Shown: piece after piece, positions 32,784-42,154 of the stretch | How positions within the stretch are numbered: position 1 is the stretch's first letter | Layout of the letters: each line of letters opens with the position of its first letter | Source of the DNA: UBA11855 sp964591705 | GTDB taxonomy: Archaea > Thermoproteota > Bathyarchaeia > Bathyarchaeales > Bathycorpusculaceae | Direction of reading: 5' to 3' | DNA length: 64,000 nt | Assembly: GCA_964591705.1 (NCBI GenBank) | Contig: CAZQCX010000001.1 | Coordinates: 50,399-114,398 of the forward strand | Program-made: the position numbers and the translations under genes | The notes under the pieces: generated by a model | What the model saw: the letters and a program-made list of their open reading frames with translations, nothing else | Databases searched by the model: none | What the model was told of the DNA's origin: nothing

Positions 32784-34301
32784 ATGAGCTTGAAGCCAAA
32801 TCAGATTCGGATTTTTGATACCACCCTGCGGGATGGTGAGCAAAGCCCAGGTGTCTCTCTAACCTTTGAAGACAAAATCGAGATTGCACGGCAACTGAAC
32901 TTGCTGGGCGTTGACTCGATAGAAGCTGGATTCCCAGCATCTTCAGAGGGGGAGAAAAGAGTAGTAAAAGAAATTGCTAAAGCAGGATTCAAAACCGAAA
33001 TATGCGCTCTATCACGCGCAAATAGAAGCGACATCGATGCTGCATTGGAATGCGGCGTCAACGCGATTCATGTTTTTATTCCAACCTCGTCAGTCCAGAT
33101 GAAATACGCGGTGAACATGACACCTGAACAAGTGCTCTCTGCAGCATCAGATTCAATTGAATACGTTAAGAAGCATGGTTTGGTCTGCGAGTTTTCCCCA
33201 ATGGACGCCACGCGGACCAAACCTGCATTTTTGGCAAAGGTGTGCGAAGCTGCTGAGAAGGCGGGAATGGACAGGGTTAACGTTCCAGATACAGTGGGCA
33301 TTATGATACCGCGCACCATGTATAAACTAATAGAGGATCTGCGAAGAGTAGTGAAGGTGCCAATAAGCGTACATTGTCATGACGATTTCGGTATGGCTGT
33401 TGCAAATTCCCTCAGTGCAGTTGAAGCAGGGGCTTCTCAAGTGCACGCAACAATCAACGGACTGGGCGAAAGAGCTGGAAATGCTTCTCTAGAGGAGATC
33501 GTCATGGCACTTCATATGATCTACAAGTTGAAGACACGGGTGAACACTCGATTGCTTTATGGCACTTCCCGACTGGTCTCCACACTGACTGGCATTCAAG
33601 TCCAGCCTAACAAGGCTATCGTGGGAGAAAACGCCTTCGCTCACGAATCAGGAATTCACACTAGAGGAGTAACAGTCAAACCTTTGACCTTTGAACCGAT
33701 AAAACCTGAGCTGGTGGGTCGAACTCGGAAACTCGTTGCTGGAAAACTTGCGGGAACTCGGGGTATAAAAGCCGGGTTGGAAGAAATTGGAATACGCCCA
33801 GCAGATGACCAATTGAGGGAAATAGTGCAAAGAGTTAAAGATCTGGGCGACAAGGGCAAAATGGTCACTGACGCAGATCTGTTGGCACTGACTTCTGCGG
33901 TAATGGGCGAGGTAATTGGAGGGGAGAGAATCGTAGATCTGTGTGACTTAGCAGTTGTTACTGGAATCAAAGTTATTCCAACGGCGTCCGTTAGACTGAT
34001 CCTCGACGGAAAAGAGCACATCGCGGCAGAAACAGGAGTAGGACCAGTAGATGCTGTGCTGAAGGCTATACAGAAACTCACCCACAGCCTCGAAAAAATC
34101 AAATTGAAGGAGTATAGACTAGAAGCTATAACAGGCGGGTCAAACGCCGTTGCCGAAGTCATAATAAAAGTTGAAGACGAAAAAGGCAAAATTGTATCGG
34201 CTCGCGCAGCGAGAGAGGACATCGTTATGGCCAGCGTCGAAGCAATGATAAATGGCATAAACAAGTGCTTGCTAGAGAACAGAAAGCAGGGAACGAAGTG
34301 A
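32784..34301 (+). CDS. leuA: 2-Isopropylmalate/(R)-citramalate synthase family protein, copy 2
   Basis: Second acetyl-CoA condensing enzyme, 505 residues. It has the same build as copy 1: FDTTLRDGEQSPGVSL, HCHDDFGMAVANS, GLGERAGNASLEE, and a C-terminal regulatory domain from about residue 380. It differs at substrate-site positions (FPASSEGEK, EFSPMDATRTK versus FAAVSEGEM, ELSGEDATRAD). Its place behind leuC-leuD-leuB favours isopropylmalate synthase, but citramalate synthase cannot be excluded. Its TGA overlaps the GTG start of pheA. Confidence 0.85.
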   Translation: MSLKPNQIRIFDTTLRDGEQSPGVSLTFEDKIEIARQLNLLGVDSIEAGFPASSEGEKRVVKEIAKAGFKTEICALSRANRSDIDAALECGVNAIHVFIPTSSVQMKYAVNMTPEQVLSAASDSIEYVKKHGLVCEFSPMDATRTKPAFLAKVCEAAEKAGMDRVNVPDTVGIMIPRTMYKLIEDLRRVVKVPISVHCHDDFGMAVANSLSAVEAGASQVHATINGLGERAGNASLEEIVMALHMIYKLKTRVNTRLLYGTSRLVSTLTGIQVQPNKAIVGENAFAHESGIHTRGVTVKPLTFEPIKPELVGRTRKLVAGKLAGTRGIKAGLEEIGIRPADDQLREIVQRVKDLGDKGKMVTDADLLALTSAVMGEVIGGERIVDLCDLAVVTGIKVIPTASVRLILDGKEHIAAETGVGPVDAVLKAIQKLTHSLEKIKLKEYRLEAITGGSNAVAEVIIKVEDEKGKIVSARAAREDIVMASVEAMINGINKCLLENRKQGTK

Positions 34302-35134
34302 GAATATCCTTCCAAGGTGAACACGGTGCCTACAGCGAGCAAGCAGTCCACTCTTTTTTCGGTACATCTGTAGACGTGAAGCCGTGCAGGGACTTCAAGG
34401 ACGTATTCGAAAAGGTGGAAAGGCAGGAAACAAGCTACGGCGTCGTGGCAATAGAGAATTCTCTGGAAGGCATAGTGAATCAAACGTACGATTTGTTTCT
34501 GAGATACGACCTTAAGGTTCGGGGTGAAGTAATCGTTAAGATTGATCACTGCCTCATTGCGAACCCGGACACCAGCTTGGATGAAGTTGAAGCAGTGTAT
34601 TCTCATCCTCAGGCGCTTGCTCAGTGTCGCATTTTCTTGGAGAAGTTTGGGCGCGAACTCATCCCTACGTATGATACTGCTGGGAGCGTGAAATTGCTTA
34701 AGGAAAAGGGGTTGAAAAACGCAGCAGCGGTTGCAGGTCAGAGAGCTGCAGAGCTCTATGGCATGAAAATCTTTGCTGAAGATATTGCTGATAATCCCGA
34801 AAACTACACGCGTTTTTTCGTGCTATCCAAAGAGGATTCAGCTTTGACAGGAGATGACAAAACATCAATAATTTTTTCTGCAGCTCACCAGCCTGGCTCG
34901 CTGTACCATGCTCTTGGCGAATTCGCCAAGCGAGACATAAACCTGATGAAGATTGAGTCTCGACCCACGAAAAAGACGCCTTGGGAGTATAACTTCTATT
35001 TAGACTTCGAAGGGCATAGAAGCGAAAAACGTTGTGCGGAAGCCCTGAGAGCATTGGAGAAATATGCGGTGTTTGTGAAGGTATTGGGTTCGTATCCGAA
35101 AGCCGTTTGTCCCTCAGGTTTCGGTTGCCTCTAG
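34298..35134 (+). CDS. pheA: Prephenate dehydratase
   Basis: Converts prephenate to phenylpyruvate. It has 278 residues from the GTG at 34298, which overlaps the upstream stop (GTGA). The catalytic domain has VAIENSLEGIVNQTYDLF and the TRFF motif in ENYTRFFVLS. The C-terminal ACT domain has the phenylalanine-binding pieces GSLYHALGEFAKRDINL and ESRP, so feedback inhibition by phenylalanine is expected. It is the only aromatic gene in this operon and meets tyrA of the aromatic operon tail to tail, overlapping it by 21 bases. Confidence 0.94.
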   Translation: MRISFQGEHGAYSEQAVHSFFGTSVDVKPCRDFKDVFEKVERQETSYGVVAIENSLEGIVNQTYDLFLRYDLKVRGEVIVKIDHCLIANPDTSLDEVEAVYSHPQALAQCRIFLEKFGRELIPTYDTAGSVKLLKEKGLKNAAAVAGQRAAELYGMKIFAEDIADNPENYTRFFVLSKEDSALTGDDKTSIIFSAAHQPGSLYHALGEFAKRDINLMKIESRPTKKTPWEYNFYLDFEGHRSEKRCAEALRALEKYAVFVKVLGSYPKAVCPSGFGCL

Positions 35135-35986
35135 CATTCTGTACATTAAGCCGTATGATTCAGCATAATCCTTATCCATTTTTGTCAGCCTTGTTTTCAG
35201 CCATTCCATCCGCTCAATTATAGCTGCCGAGTCTTTCTGTCTCACCAGTTTAAGCCATCCTTTGGCTTTCTCGATGAACAAACTTTCCATTTTTTCCAAC
35301 TCGGGCAGGCTGGTCTGCAGGCTTGCGTACAAGTCTGGGGTCTCTAGAGCTGTGGCTTCCGCCAAGGTGAGCAGCATTCGATAGGTGGTGCCAGCCACTC
35401 TCTTGGTCTCGGCATAGTTCTGCTGCTCAAGTAGAGTGTCACAAGCGACCAACCCGACAAAATGTGGGAGTCCCAACACAACAGCCATCAGATCGTCGTG
35501 CTTTTCTGGTGACATGAGAAAAACATGTGCTTGACGTGCTTCGAGCCAGCCCTTGAACTCAAGGGCGAACCTCTCTTCCTCAGCGTTTGTTGGTGTGAGC
35601 ACAAATGTTTTGTGTTTGATACCGCCGCTTCCTGGACCAAAGACTGGGTGCATTCCCAAAACCAAGCCGCGCTTCAAGTTTTGGTTCATGGTTTTTACTG
35701 GCGCTGCTTTGATTGAGCAGATGTCCATAACCACCTGGCCCTTACGTATGCTCGGCGCAATCTTTTTAACGACATCTTCAAAAGCGTTTATTGAAACAGC
35801 GATCAGTACTCTATCGGCATTTTCAACGGCGCCAACAAAGTCTTTTGTCTCAACGTTCAACTCCTTTTTCAGCATGTCCAGCTTTTGTTTGTTTCTGTCT
35901 GCGACAACAACCGAGTAGCCTTCTTGCATGAAGAACTTTGCAAACCATGTGCCCATCTTTCCAGCGCCGAGAATTGCTATTTTCAT
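35114..35986 (-). CDS. tyrA: Prephenate dehydrogenase
   Basis: Oxidises prephenate to 4-hydroxyphenylpyruvate for tyrosine. The 290-residue product has the Rossmann motif AILGAGKMGTWFAKFF, VMDICSIKAAPVKTM, GMHPVFGPG and the helical C-terminal dimer domain. It is the last gene of the lysC-to-tyrA operon and overlaps the aminotransferase gene by 4 bases. Its 3' end overlaps pheA on the other strand, so the two branch enzymes of prephenate use lie end to end. Confidence 0.92.
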   Translation of the reverse strand: MKIAILGAGKMGTWFAKFFMQEGYSVVVADRNKQKLDMLKKELNVETKDFVGAVENADRVLIAVSINAFEDVVKKIAPSIRKGQVVMDICSIKAAPVKTMNQNLKRGLVLGMHPVFGPGSGGIKHKTFVLTPTNAEEERFALEFKGWLEARQAHVFLMSPEKHDDLMAVVLGLPHFVGLVACDTLLEQQNYAETKRVAGTTYRMLLTLAEATALETPDLYASLQTSLPELEKMESLFIEKAKGWLKLVRQKDSAAIIERMEWLKTRLTKMDKDYAESYGLMYRMLEATET

Positions 35987-37074
35987 TCCAGCACCTCGCA
36001 GATCTTCTCTAAACCTGTCATAATTTCTTGCCTTGGAGCAGTCAGCGATATGCGAAAGTGCTCTCTATGGTCGCCAAACGATGTTCCTGGTGCAACTGCA
36101 ACACCATTGTCTAGGAGGTTCAGGGTGAATTTTTCCGAATCCAATCTGCGCTTTCTTGGGAAAACGTAGAAGGGAGCCTCAGGTTCGGTGAATTCAAATC
36201 CTGCTGAGGAAAGCATTTTGGACGCCATTCTCGCTCTCTCTTGGTATTCTTCCTTGATCTTTGTTGCGAGCTCCTTTTGTAGTTCTAATCCTTTCAACGC
36301 GGCTTCTTGGATAAATACTGGCACGTTGTTAACTGTAATCTGGTTCAGTCGTATTATGCGGTCAATAAGTTCTTTGTTCGCTATGACATAGCCAATTCTC
36401 CACCCCGTCATGGTGAAAGTCTTTGAGAACCCTGTGGTCACAATGTGGTTTGACCCATAGTCGAGGATGCTTTTTGTTTTGACAAAGGCTATCGTACCGT
36501 AGACTTCGTCCGACAGAATTGTGATGCCTTTTTCATTTGCAAGTTCAACAATTCTGTATAGGGTTCCTTCGTCAATGACTTTGCTCGTCGGATTGTTCGG
36601 ATTGTTTAATATTATCATACGCGTATCTTTGTCGATCAAACTCTCCAGTTTTTCTATATCTATCTTCCAGCTTGTTTCGAGCTCAGTTTTCAGTAGTTTG
36701 GTTTGTGCTCCGAGCGATTTGCAAATCAACTCGTATGCCGTCCAGTAAGGAGTCGGGATGATGACGTTTCCTCCCTGTTTCAGTGTCAAGTACATCGTGG
36801 AAAACACTCCCCATTTGGAGCCTGGCGTGATGACAATATTGTCTGCTGTGACACCATGAAATTCAGCTAGTTTTCGTCTGAGGTTTAGTTCACCGTATGA
36901 CGAAGAATACTTTGTTTTTCCTCGTTTCATTGCGTCATAAGCTGCCTCGATTATTTCGATTGGAGTTGCTAGGTCTGGGTCGCCTAGGTTTAGTCTGATT
37001 ATTTTTTTTCCAGCACTTTCTAGTCTCAGGGCTTTCTCATTGATCTCATAAAGCATCAACGATCCCTCATTCAA
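35983..37074 (-). CDS. Class I/II aminotransferase (aspartate/aromatic type)
   Basis: PLP enzyme of 363 residues. Key parts are NLGDPDLATP, NNPNNPTSKV, SDEVYGTIAF (Asp and Tyr of the cofactor site), the Schiff-base lysine in TTGFSKTFTMTGWRIGY, and a C-terminal arginine in HFRISLTAP. The position between chorismate mutase and prephenate dehydrogenase indicates transamination of phenylpyruvate and hydroxyphenylpyruvate, the last step to Phe and Tyr. It could also act on aspartate. Confidence 0.9.
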   Translation of the reverse strand: MNEGSLMLYEINEKALRLESAGKKIIRLNLGDPDLATPIEIIEAAYDAMKRGKTKYSSSYGELNLRRKLAEFHGVTADNIVITPGSKWGVFSTMYLTLKQGGNVIIPTPYWTAYELICKSLGAQTKLLKTELETSWKIDIEKLESLIDKDTRMIILNNPNNPTSKVIDEGTLYRIVELANEKGITILSDEVYGTIAFVKTKSILDYGSNHIVTTGFSKTFTMTGWRIGYVIANKELIDRIIRLNQITVNNVPVFIQEAALKGLELQKELATKIKEEYQERARMASKMLSSAGFEFTEPEAPFYVFPRKRRLDSEKFTLNLLDNGVAVAPGTSFGDHREHFRISLTAPRQEIMTGLEKICEVLE

Positions 37075-37354
37075 TTTTTTCTTTTACTTCTTGAACGAGC
37101 TTGCACATATTAACAATTTGGTGATAGACTTCCTCCACGCGGTCAGCGTCCAGCCCAAAATCGCCTGCCTTGTCTCTGGTCTTGGCGTAAACTTCGTATT
37201 CTCTGTTCGGATCTGCGATAGGCATCCCCTGTTCATTCTTTAGTAAACCGATGGACCTGCAGATCTCGACTCTTTCGCCTAGAAGCCGAAGAATGTGTTC
37301 GTCTATCTCGTCTATTCTCTTCCTGAGTTTCTGTATGTCTTCCACTTCAGCCAT
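37067..37354 (-). CDS. Chorismate mutase, AroQ type
   Basis: Rearranges chorismate to prephenate. The 95-residue all-helical protein has the AroQ pattern: LRKRIDEIDEHILRLLGERVEICRSIG in helix 1 (catalytic Arg), PIADPNREYEV, and a C-terminal helix. It is a stand-alone domain, not fused to pheA or tyrA. It overlaps aroC and the aminotransferase by 8 bases each. Confidence 0.93.
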   Translation of the reverse strand: MAEVEDIQKLRKRIDEIDEHILRLLGERVEICRSIGLLKNEQGMPIADPNREYEVYAKTRDKAGDFGLDADRVEEVYHQIVNMCKLVQEVKEKIE

Positions 37355-38453
37355 GCTCCTTTCTCAGAACTCTTTCTATTAGACCAGTACGTATCATGTG
37401 ATCTGCCAGTGTTATTGCCAAAGCTGATTCAACCACTGGAACCGCTTTCGGAACAATGCACGGGTCGTGTCTGCCTTTCACGCTAAGCGAGGCATTTTCA
37501 GTCGTCTTCATATTCACAGTTTGTTGCTTTTTTGCGATCGACGGCGTAGGCTTCACCGCTACACGCGCAATTATGGGCATCCCTGTTGTGATTCCCCCTA
37601 AAACCCCGCCGGCGTTGTTTGTTAGAGTTGAAACTTTCCCTTCGCGCGCTTGAAAGGGATCGTTGTTCTCTGAGCCTTTCAGCTCAGCGGCCCTGAAACC
37701 TGCTCCGAATTCCACACCTTTCACTGCAGGCATAGAAAAGACTGCTTTAGCAATATCCGCGTCCAATCCGTCAAAAACTGGTTCGCCTAGTCCTGCAGGA
37801 ACATTCGTGATGAGGGCTTCGATTATTCCTCCGAGACTGTCTCCTTCCTTGCGGGCTTCAACTATAGCCGCTTCCATCTTTTCTGCGCAAGCCGGATCTG
37901 GGCATCTAACAGAGTTCTCGTAACGTCTCCTTATTTCGTCTCGGGTGACCTGCCGTTCCAATTTCACTTTCCCAATCGACGTGGTGTAGGCAAGCACATC
38001 CACATCATGTTTTCGGAGTAGCCTCTTTGCCACCGCACCAGCCATAACCAACGCTACCGTGACTCTTCCTGAGGATCTTCCGCCTCCACGGAAGTCGCCG
38101 AAGCCTCCGTATTTGATCCATGAAGTGTAGTCGGCGTGGCCTGGTCTGGGCAAGTCTTTGATGGCTTCATAGTCGCTGGAGTTTATTTCCTTGTTTTCTA
38201 CCATCATGCAGATTGGTGCCCCAGTTGTGAAGCCGTTGAAGACTCCTGAAAGGATCTGAACAATGTCTTTCTCTATTCTTCCCGAAACGATCGCCGGTTG
38301 TGAAGGTATTCTATTGTCCAACTCTGGTTGGATGTCTCCTTCTGAAAGAGGAAGTCCGGCGGGACAGCCGTCTATGATTACGCCCACTATTTTTCCATGA
38401 CTTTCGCCAAATGAGGTTACTATGAACTCTTTACCAATCGAATTTCCCGCCAA
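37347..38453 (-). CDS. aroC: Chorismate synthase
   Basis: Makes chorismate from EPSP with reduced FMN. The 368-residue product contains GESHGKIVGVIIDGCPAGLP, the flavin-site GGGRSSGRVTVA and RHDPCIVPKAVPVVE, all family signatures. It overlaps aroA by 23 bases upstream and chorismate mutase by 8 bases downstream. Confidence 0.95.
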   Translation of the reverse strand: MAGNSIGKEFIVTSFGESHGKIVGVIIDGCPAGLPLSEGDIQPELDNRIPSQPAIVSGRIEKDIVQILSGVFNGFTTGAPICMMVENKEINSSDYEAIKDLPRPGHADYTSWIKYGGFGDFRGGGRSSGRVTVALVMAGAVAKRLLRKHDVDVLAYTTSIGKVKLERQVTRDEIRRRYENSVRCPDPACAEKMEAAIVEARKEGDSLGGIIEALITNVPAGLGEPVFDGLDADIAKAVFSMPAVKGVEFGAGFRAAELKGSENNDPFQAREGKVSTLTNNAGGVLGGITTGMPIIARVAVKPTPSIAKKQQTVNMKTTENASLSVKGRHDPCIVPKAVPVVESALAITLADHMIRTGLIERVLRKEHG

Positions 38454-39732
38454 CCAAATTTCCTCCTAAACTATGTAAGTCATTGAAGAACCCGGGATAA
38501 GACTTTTTCACACATTCCGCATTATGGATCATGGTTTCGCCTTCTGCGCCTATGGCGGCAACTGCGCAGGCCATGGCTATTCGGTGGTCATTGTGCGGAT
38601 CAATGGCAGCACCACGCAATTTGCATGGGCCTTCCACTGTCAGCCCATCATTATTTACGGTAATGTCTGCGCCCATCTTTCTCAGTTCCAAATTAAGCGA
38701 GTCAAGTCTGTCGGATTCTTTCAGTCTAAGTCGTCCGGCACCAGTTATTTTCGAGATACCTTTTGCGTAGCAGGCGAGCACAGTGCAAATGGGCACGAGG
38801 TCGGGTGTGTCTTTTGCGTCCAGCTCTGTGGCATCCAATGGTTCTCCATTTCCCCTGATTTCAATCTTGTTTTCGCGGATTTTCCCTTTGGCTCCCATTC
38901 TCTCGAGTATCCCAATTATGGCTTTGTCCCCCTGTGGAAGCGAGCAATCAAGATTGGCAACTGTTATGTTTGATTTGGTTATGGCTGCTGCTGAAAGGAG
39001 AAATGAGGCTGATGAGAAATCCCCGGGTACAAAATGATTACAGTTGTTGTACTTCTGATCTGAAGGTATGTGAATCTTTCTCAAGGCTTCTGAATAGTTG
39101 ATTTCGATGCCATGTTTTTTGAGGACTTCATGGGTCATTTGAACGTAGCCTTTGGATTCAAGTGGCGTTGTCACGGTTATTTCTGTGTCTTCTCGGGCTA
39201 GAGGGCAGGCAAGCATGAGTCCAGAAATAAACTGGGAGCTTATGTCGCCGCGGATGCTCGTTTTGCCGCCTGTTATCCCCCCTCCTTTAACTGTGATAAA
39301 TGATTTGCTGCTGGTCTTGTCCGACGAGGTTTTGACGCCGAGTTGTCTGAGGCTTTGAAGCAATGGTTTAATGGGTCTTCGTTCCAGAGCCTTCCCCAAG
39401 AGGAAGGCTGTTGGTTCGGCTGCGAGCGCCGCGATTGGGATCATAAAGCGTAATGTGGCGCCGGATTCCCCGCAATCAATCGGTTTTTTTGTCCCTTTTG
39501 GAGAAGTGCCCCGTATAATCCAAGATCCCTTTTCTACGTCAATCTTGGCGCCTATTGCCTTTACTGCTCGCATCGTCGCCTCGGTATCGTCAGAAATCAA
39601 TGGCCCAGAGATTCTAGATATGCCCAGAGAAAGCGATGAGGCTATGAGCATTCTCTGTGTATAGGACTTCGAAGGCGGTGCGAAAAGTTCCCCGCTCAGG
39701 GCTCCAGTCTTTTTTATGATAACATCGATCAT
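38431..39732 (-). CDS. aroA: 3-Phosphoshikimate 1-carboxyvinyltransferase (EPSP synthase)
   Basis: Joins shikimate-3-phosphate and PEP. The 433-residue product has PPSKSYTQRMLIA near the N-terminus, DCGESGATLRFM, and the signature RLRLKESDRLDSL in the C-terminal half, followed by DPHNDHRIAMA. It lies 3 bases after the shikimate kinase gene in the same operon. Confidence 0.95.
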   Translation of the reverse strand: MIDVIIKKTGALSGELFAPPSKSYTQRMLIASSLSLGISRISGPLISDDTEATMRAVKAIGAKIDVEKGSWIIRGTSPKGTKKPIDCGESGATLRFMIPIAALAAEPTAFLLGKALERRPIKPLLQSLRQLGVKTSSDKTSSKSFITVKGGGITGGKTSIRGDISSQFISGLMLACPLAREDTEITVTTPLESKGYVQMTHEVLKKHGIEINYSEALRKIHIPSDQKYNNCNHFVPGDFSSASFLLSAAAITKSNITVANLDCSLPQGDKAIIGILERMGAKGKIRENKIEIRGNGEPLDATELDAKDTPDLVPICTVLACYAKGISKITGAGRLRLKESDRLDSLNLELRKMGADITVNNDGLTVEGPCKLRGAAIDPHNDHRIAMACAVAAIGAEGETMIHNAECVKKSYPGFFNDLHSLGGNLVGGKFDW

Positions 39733-39735
39733 GTT

Positions 39736-40608
39736 CTAGGTTACGACCATTGCTTTTTGGCTATTGAAATGCGTCTGAAGAATTTCCCCTTCGTGGGCTT
39801 GCATTGCGGTTCTTGCTACGTCTAGTTTCGTGTCAGGAACTATCACAGTCACTGCAGGTCCTTTTCCGCAGAGTCCCGCTGCCAATGCACCTGCTGCTAA
39901 CGCGTGCTCCGCGACCGAGTTGTCATAGCCTAAGGCCGAAGAATATGCGGCGCCGTTCTGTGTCAAAGCTGTCCAGAGGTTGCCGCTCTGTGCCTCTTGA
40001 AAAGCGGTTTTGACAATAGATTTGGTCTTAGTTAGTTTGCTTATGTCCGTGTCTCCAGTGTACGCTTTTTTTGTTGGTACATACAGCAAAACCGTTAAGC
40101 CCTTTGGAAGTGGGAAGCGTTTAAGAATCTTTCGTGTTGAGTTGTCTGTCACTACTACGCCGCCAAAATAGGAAGCGCAGGCATCGTCAAAAGCACCCGT
40201 TACCGTGACTTTAGCATCGAAAGCCGCGTTCACTCCAAGATTTATGACTGACAAATCGTCAAGTTCCTTGGCTAATGCCGCCACTGTTCCGAGGGCTATC
40301 GCGTTTGCTGCTGCGCTACTGCTTTTGAGTCCTCTAGCGATGGGTATGTTTGATGAGGTTATGACCTTGGCGCCAAACTGTTTTTCAACGCCAAAATGTT
40401 GGAAGACTGCAGCGACGGTTTTTTCAATAAGTGTTGTTTTCTCTTCTGGATCTGAAGCGATTGTTCCGGTGATGATGGAAGCTTCATCTGTTAGTTTCAC
40501 TTCTGCTTTTGTCCATAAATCTATACCAAAAGCGGCTCCTTTGCCCAGAGCAATTGCGTTTACAATGGTTGCTGCTCCGTGAGCTATGGCTTGGGCTCTT
40601 CCGCTCAA
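39736..40608 (-). CDS. aroK: Shikimate kinase, archaeal GHMP type
   Basis: Phosphorylates shikimate. This is the archaeal enzyme of the GHMP superfamily, unrelated to bacterial AroK. The 290-residue protein has ATIVNAIALGKGAAFGIDL and the ATP-binding GHMP loop in PIARGLKSSSAAANA, then GAFDDACASYFGGVVVTDN and the C-terminal CGKGPAVTV. It overlaps aroE by 4 bases. Confidence 0.93.
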   Translation of the reverse strand: MSGRAQAIAHGAATIVNAIALGKGAAFGIDLWTKAEVKLTDEASIITGTIASDPEEKTTLIEKTVAAVFQHFGVEKQFGAKVITSSNIPIARGLKSSSAAANAIALGTVAALAKELDDLSVINLGVNAAFDAKVTVTGAFDDACASYFGGVVVTDNSTRKILKRFPLPKGLTVLLYVPTKKAYTGDTDISKLTKTKSIVKTAFQEAQSGNLWTALTQNGAAYSSALGYDNSVAEHALAAGALAAGLCGKGPAVTVIVPDTKLDVARTAMQAHEGEILQTHFNSQKAMVVT

Positions 40609-41471
40609 ACTGCACCGCCTCTGGTTGAAAGCTTGTTCAAGAGAGCATTTCTCATCACATCTAGTGGTGCTTTACACTGTGTCCAGATTTCGAACGAGGC
40701 TGCACCCTGATGGAGCAGCATTTCTGCTCCTGTTGTGACTTTGGCTCCAACTGCTTTTGCATCCAGAATTAGCTTGGTTTCATTGGGCTTATAGACAATG
40801 TCCATAACGTGCAGGTTCGTTCTGAGCCAGGACGGCTGAATCAAGCTTCCAAAAACGTTTGGTGCCATGCCTACTGACGTGGCGTTGATGAGTATGTCTG
40901 AGTTGTAAAGTTCCGCCTGGATCCTTTTTGGCGAAAGTTCATCGCCGACCACTTTTCTTCCGAATGGCTCCAAAATGCTGGCTAGTTCTCGTGCTTTCAT
41001 GACATCTCGGTTCAGAATGCAGACTTCGTCAACCTCTTTTACTAAAGTGAACGCAATTGCTTTGGCTGCGCCGCCTGCTCCGAGCAAAAGCACCTTTTTT
41101 CCTGCTAGGTCGACACCATTATTTCTCAGTGCTTTTGCCGCTCCTATACCGTCTGTGCTGAATGCTCTCAGTCTTCCGCGTTGGTTGAGTATCGTGTTTG
41201 CTGACCGGAGGAATTTTACTGTTGCATCTGCCTCGTCAATGAACTCGGTTACGGCGTGCTTGTGAGGCATCGTGACGTTTAGCCCGCGGATACCCAGCAC
41301 GCGGACTCCTTGGAGAGCTTTCTCTACTTCGTCGGGTGTGACTCTGAAAGCGAGAAATACATAGTCAAGTTTCAAATGTTCGAAGGCTGCGTTGTGCATT
41401 GCTGGGCTCAGCGTGTGTTCTATTGGGTCGCCTATCACTGCGAAGACTTCGGTTCTTCCCGATATGGTCAT
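40605..41471 (-). CDS. aroE: Shikimate 5-dehydrogenase
   Basis: Reduces 3-dehydroshikimate with NADPH. The 288-residue product starts FAVIGDPIEHTLSPAMHNAAF (substrate site), then LNVTMPHKHAV, and the Rossmann motif LLLGAGGAAKAIAF. The ATG at 41471, three bases after the aroD stop, matches the family. The frame opens 35 codons earlier in an arginine-rich stretch that is out-of-frame aroD sequence. Confidence 0.94.
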   Translation of the reverse strand: MTISGRTEVFAVIGDPIEHTLSPAMHNAAFEHLKLDYVFLAFRVTPDEVEKALQGVRVLGIRGLNVTMPHKHAVTEFIDEADATVKFLRSANTILNQRGRLRAFSTDGIGAAKALRNNGVDLAGKKVLLLGAGGAAKAIAFTLVKEVDEVCILNRDVMKARELASILEPFGRKVVGDELSPKRIQAELYNSDILINATSVGMAPNVFGSLIQPSWLRTNLHVMDIVYKPNETKLILDAKAVGAKVTTGAEMLLHQGAASFEIWTQCKAPLDVMRNALLNKLSTRGGAV

Positions 41472-41473
41472 TC

Positions 41474-42154
41474 TTAGATCCCTATGAGTTTGTAGGCGCT
41501 TTTCATTTCTTGGACGGTCATCTGTCCCGTGGCTGTTTCGCTTCCGCTTTCGAGCGCGGCGAATGTGAATGCGCACCCGAAGAGTGGCGACAAAAGCCTA
41601 GAAGTTTTGCCAGCTTCACCCATGGCGAAGCAAACAATGCTGTGTTTCTTGCTGGCTACAGAGCAGAAATCCAGCAAGGTCAAATTATCTTCAAATTTTC
41701 CAGCTGTTGGAATAATCTTGCATACCTCTGCGCCAGAGGCAATTTCGCGTTCGAACACGTTGTTTAGCTCCTTTTGCTTCAGCATTCCTTCATGGTTGTG
41801 AAATGAGACGATTGGTTTTGCTCCGAGTTCGCGGATTTGGGCTGTGAACTCCTTTAGGTTGGTGGTTGACAATTCGATGTCTACATAGTTGAAACCGGCT
41901 TTTGCGGCTGTGAGTAAGATTTGTTTTTGTTCCGTTTCAGTTCCTTTGAAGTTACCGTGGTTACTCAGGAGTCTGTTTGTGGTTATTTTGATGGTTTTTC
42001 CGTATGAAGCAAGATCTTTGAGTCTGTCATGCTTGGCAAGCTTGTCCAATCTCACTTCGATGAGGTCTGCTTCAGCTACTTCTGCTTTCTCCATCAATTG
42101 CAACGCTTCTGTTGATGTTTTCGGAAGAAGAGAAACGCAGACTTTCGGTTTCAA
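41474..42154 (-). CDS. aroD: 3-Dehydroquinate dehydratase, type I
   Basis: Dehydrates 3-dehydroquinate through a Schiff base. The 226-residue TIM barrel shows EADLIEVRLDKLA, VSFHNHEGM (catalytic His) and the lysine segment KIIPTAGKFEDN, in order. It overlaps the dehydroquinate synthase II gene by 4 bases. Confidence 0.93.
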   Translation of the reverse strand: MKPKVCVSLLPKTSTEALQLMEKAEVAEADLIEVRLDKLAKHDRLKDLASYGKTIKITTNRLLSNHGNFKGTETEQKQILLTAAKAGFNYVDIELSTTNLKEFTAQIRELGAKPIVSFHNHEGMLKQKELNNVFEREIASGAEVCKIIPTAGKFEDNLTLLDFCSVASKKHSIVCFAMGEAGKTSRLLSPLFGCAFTFAALESGSETATGQMTVQEMKSAYKLIGI

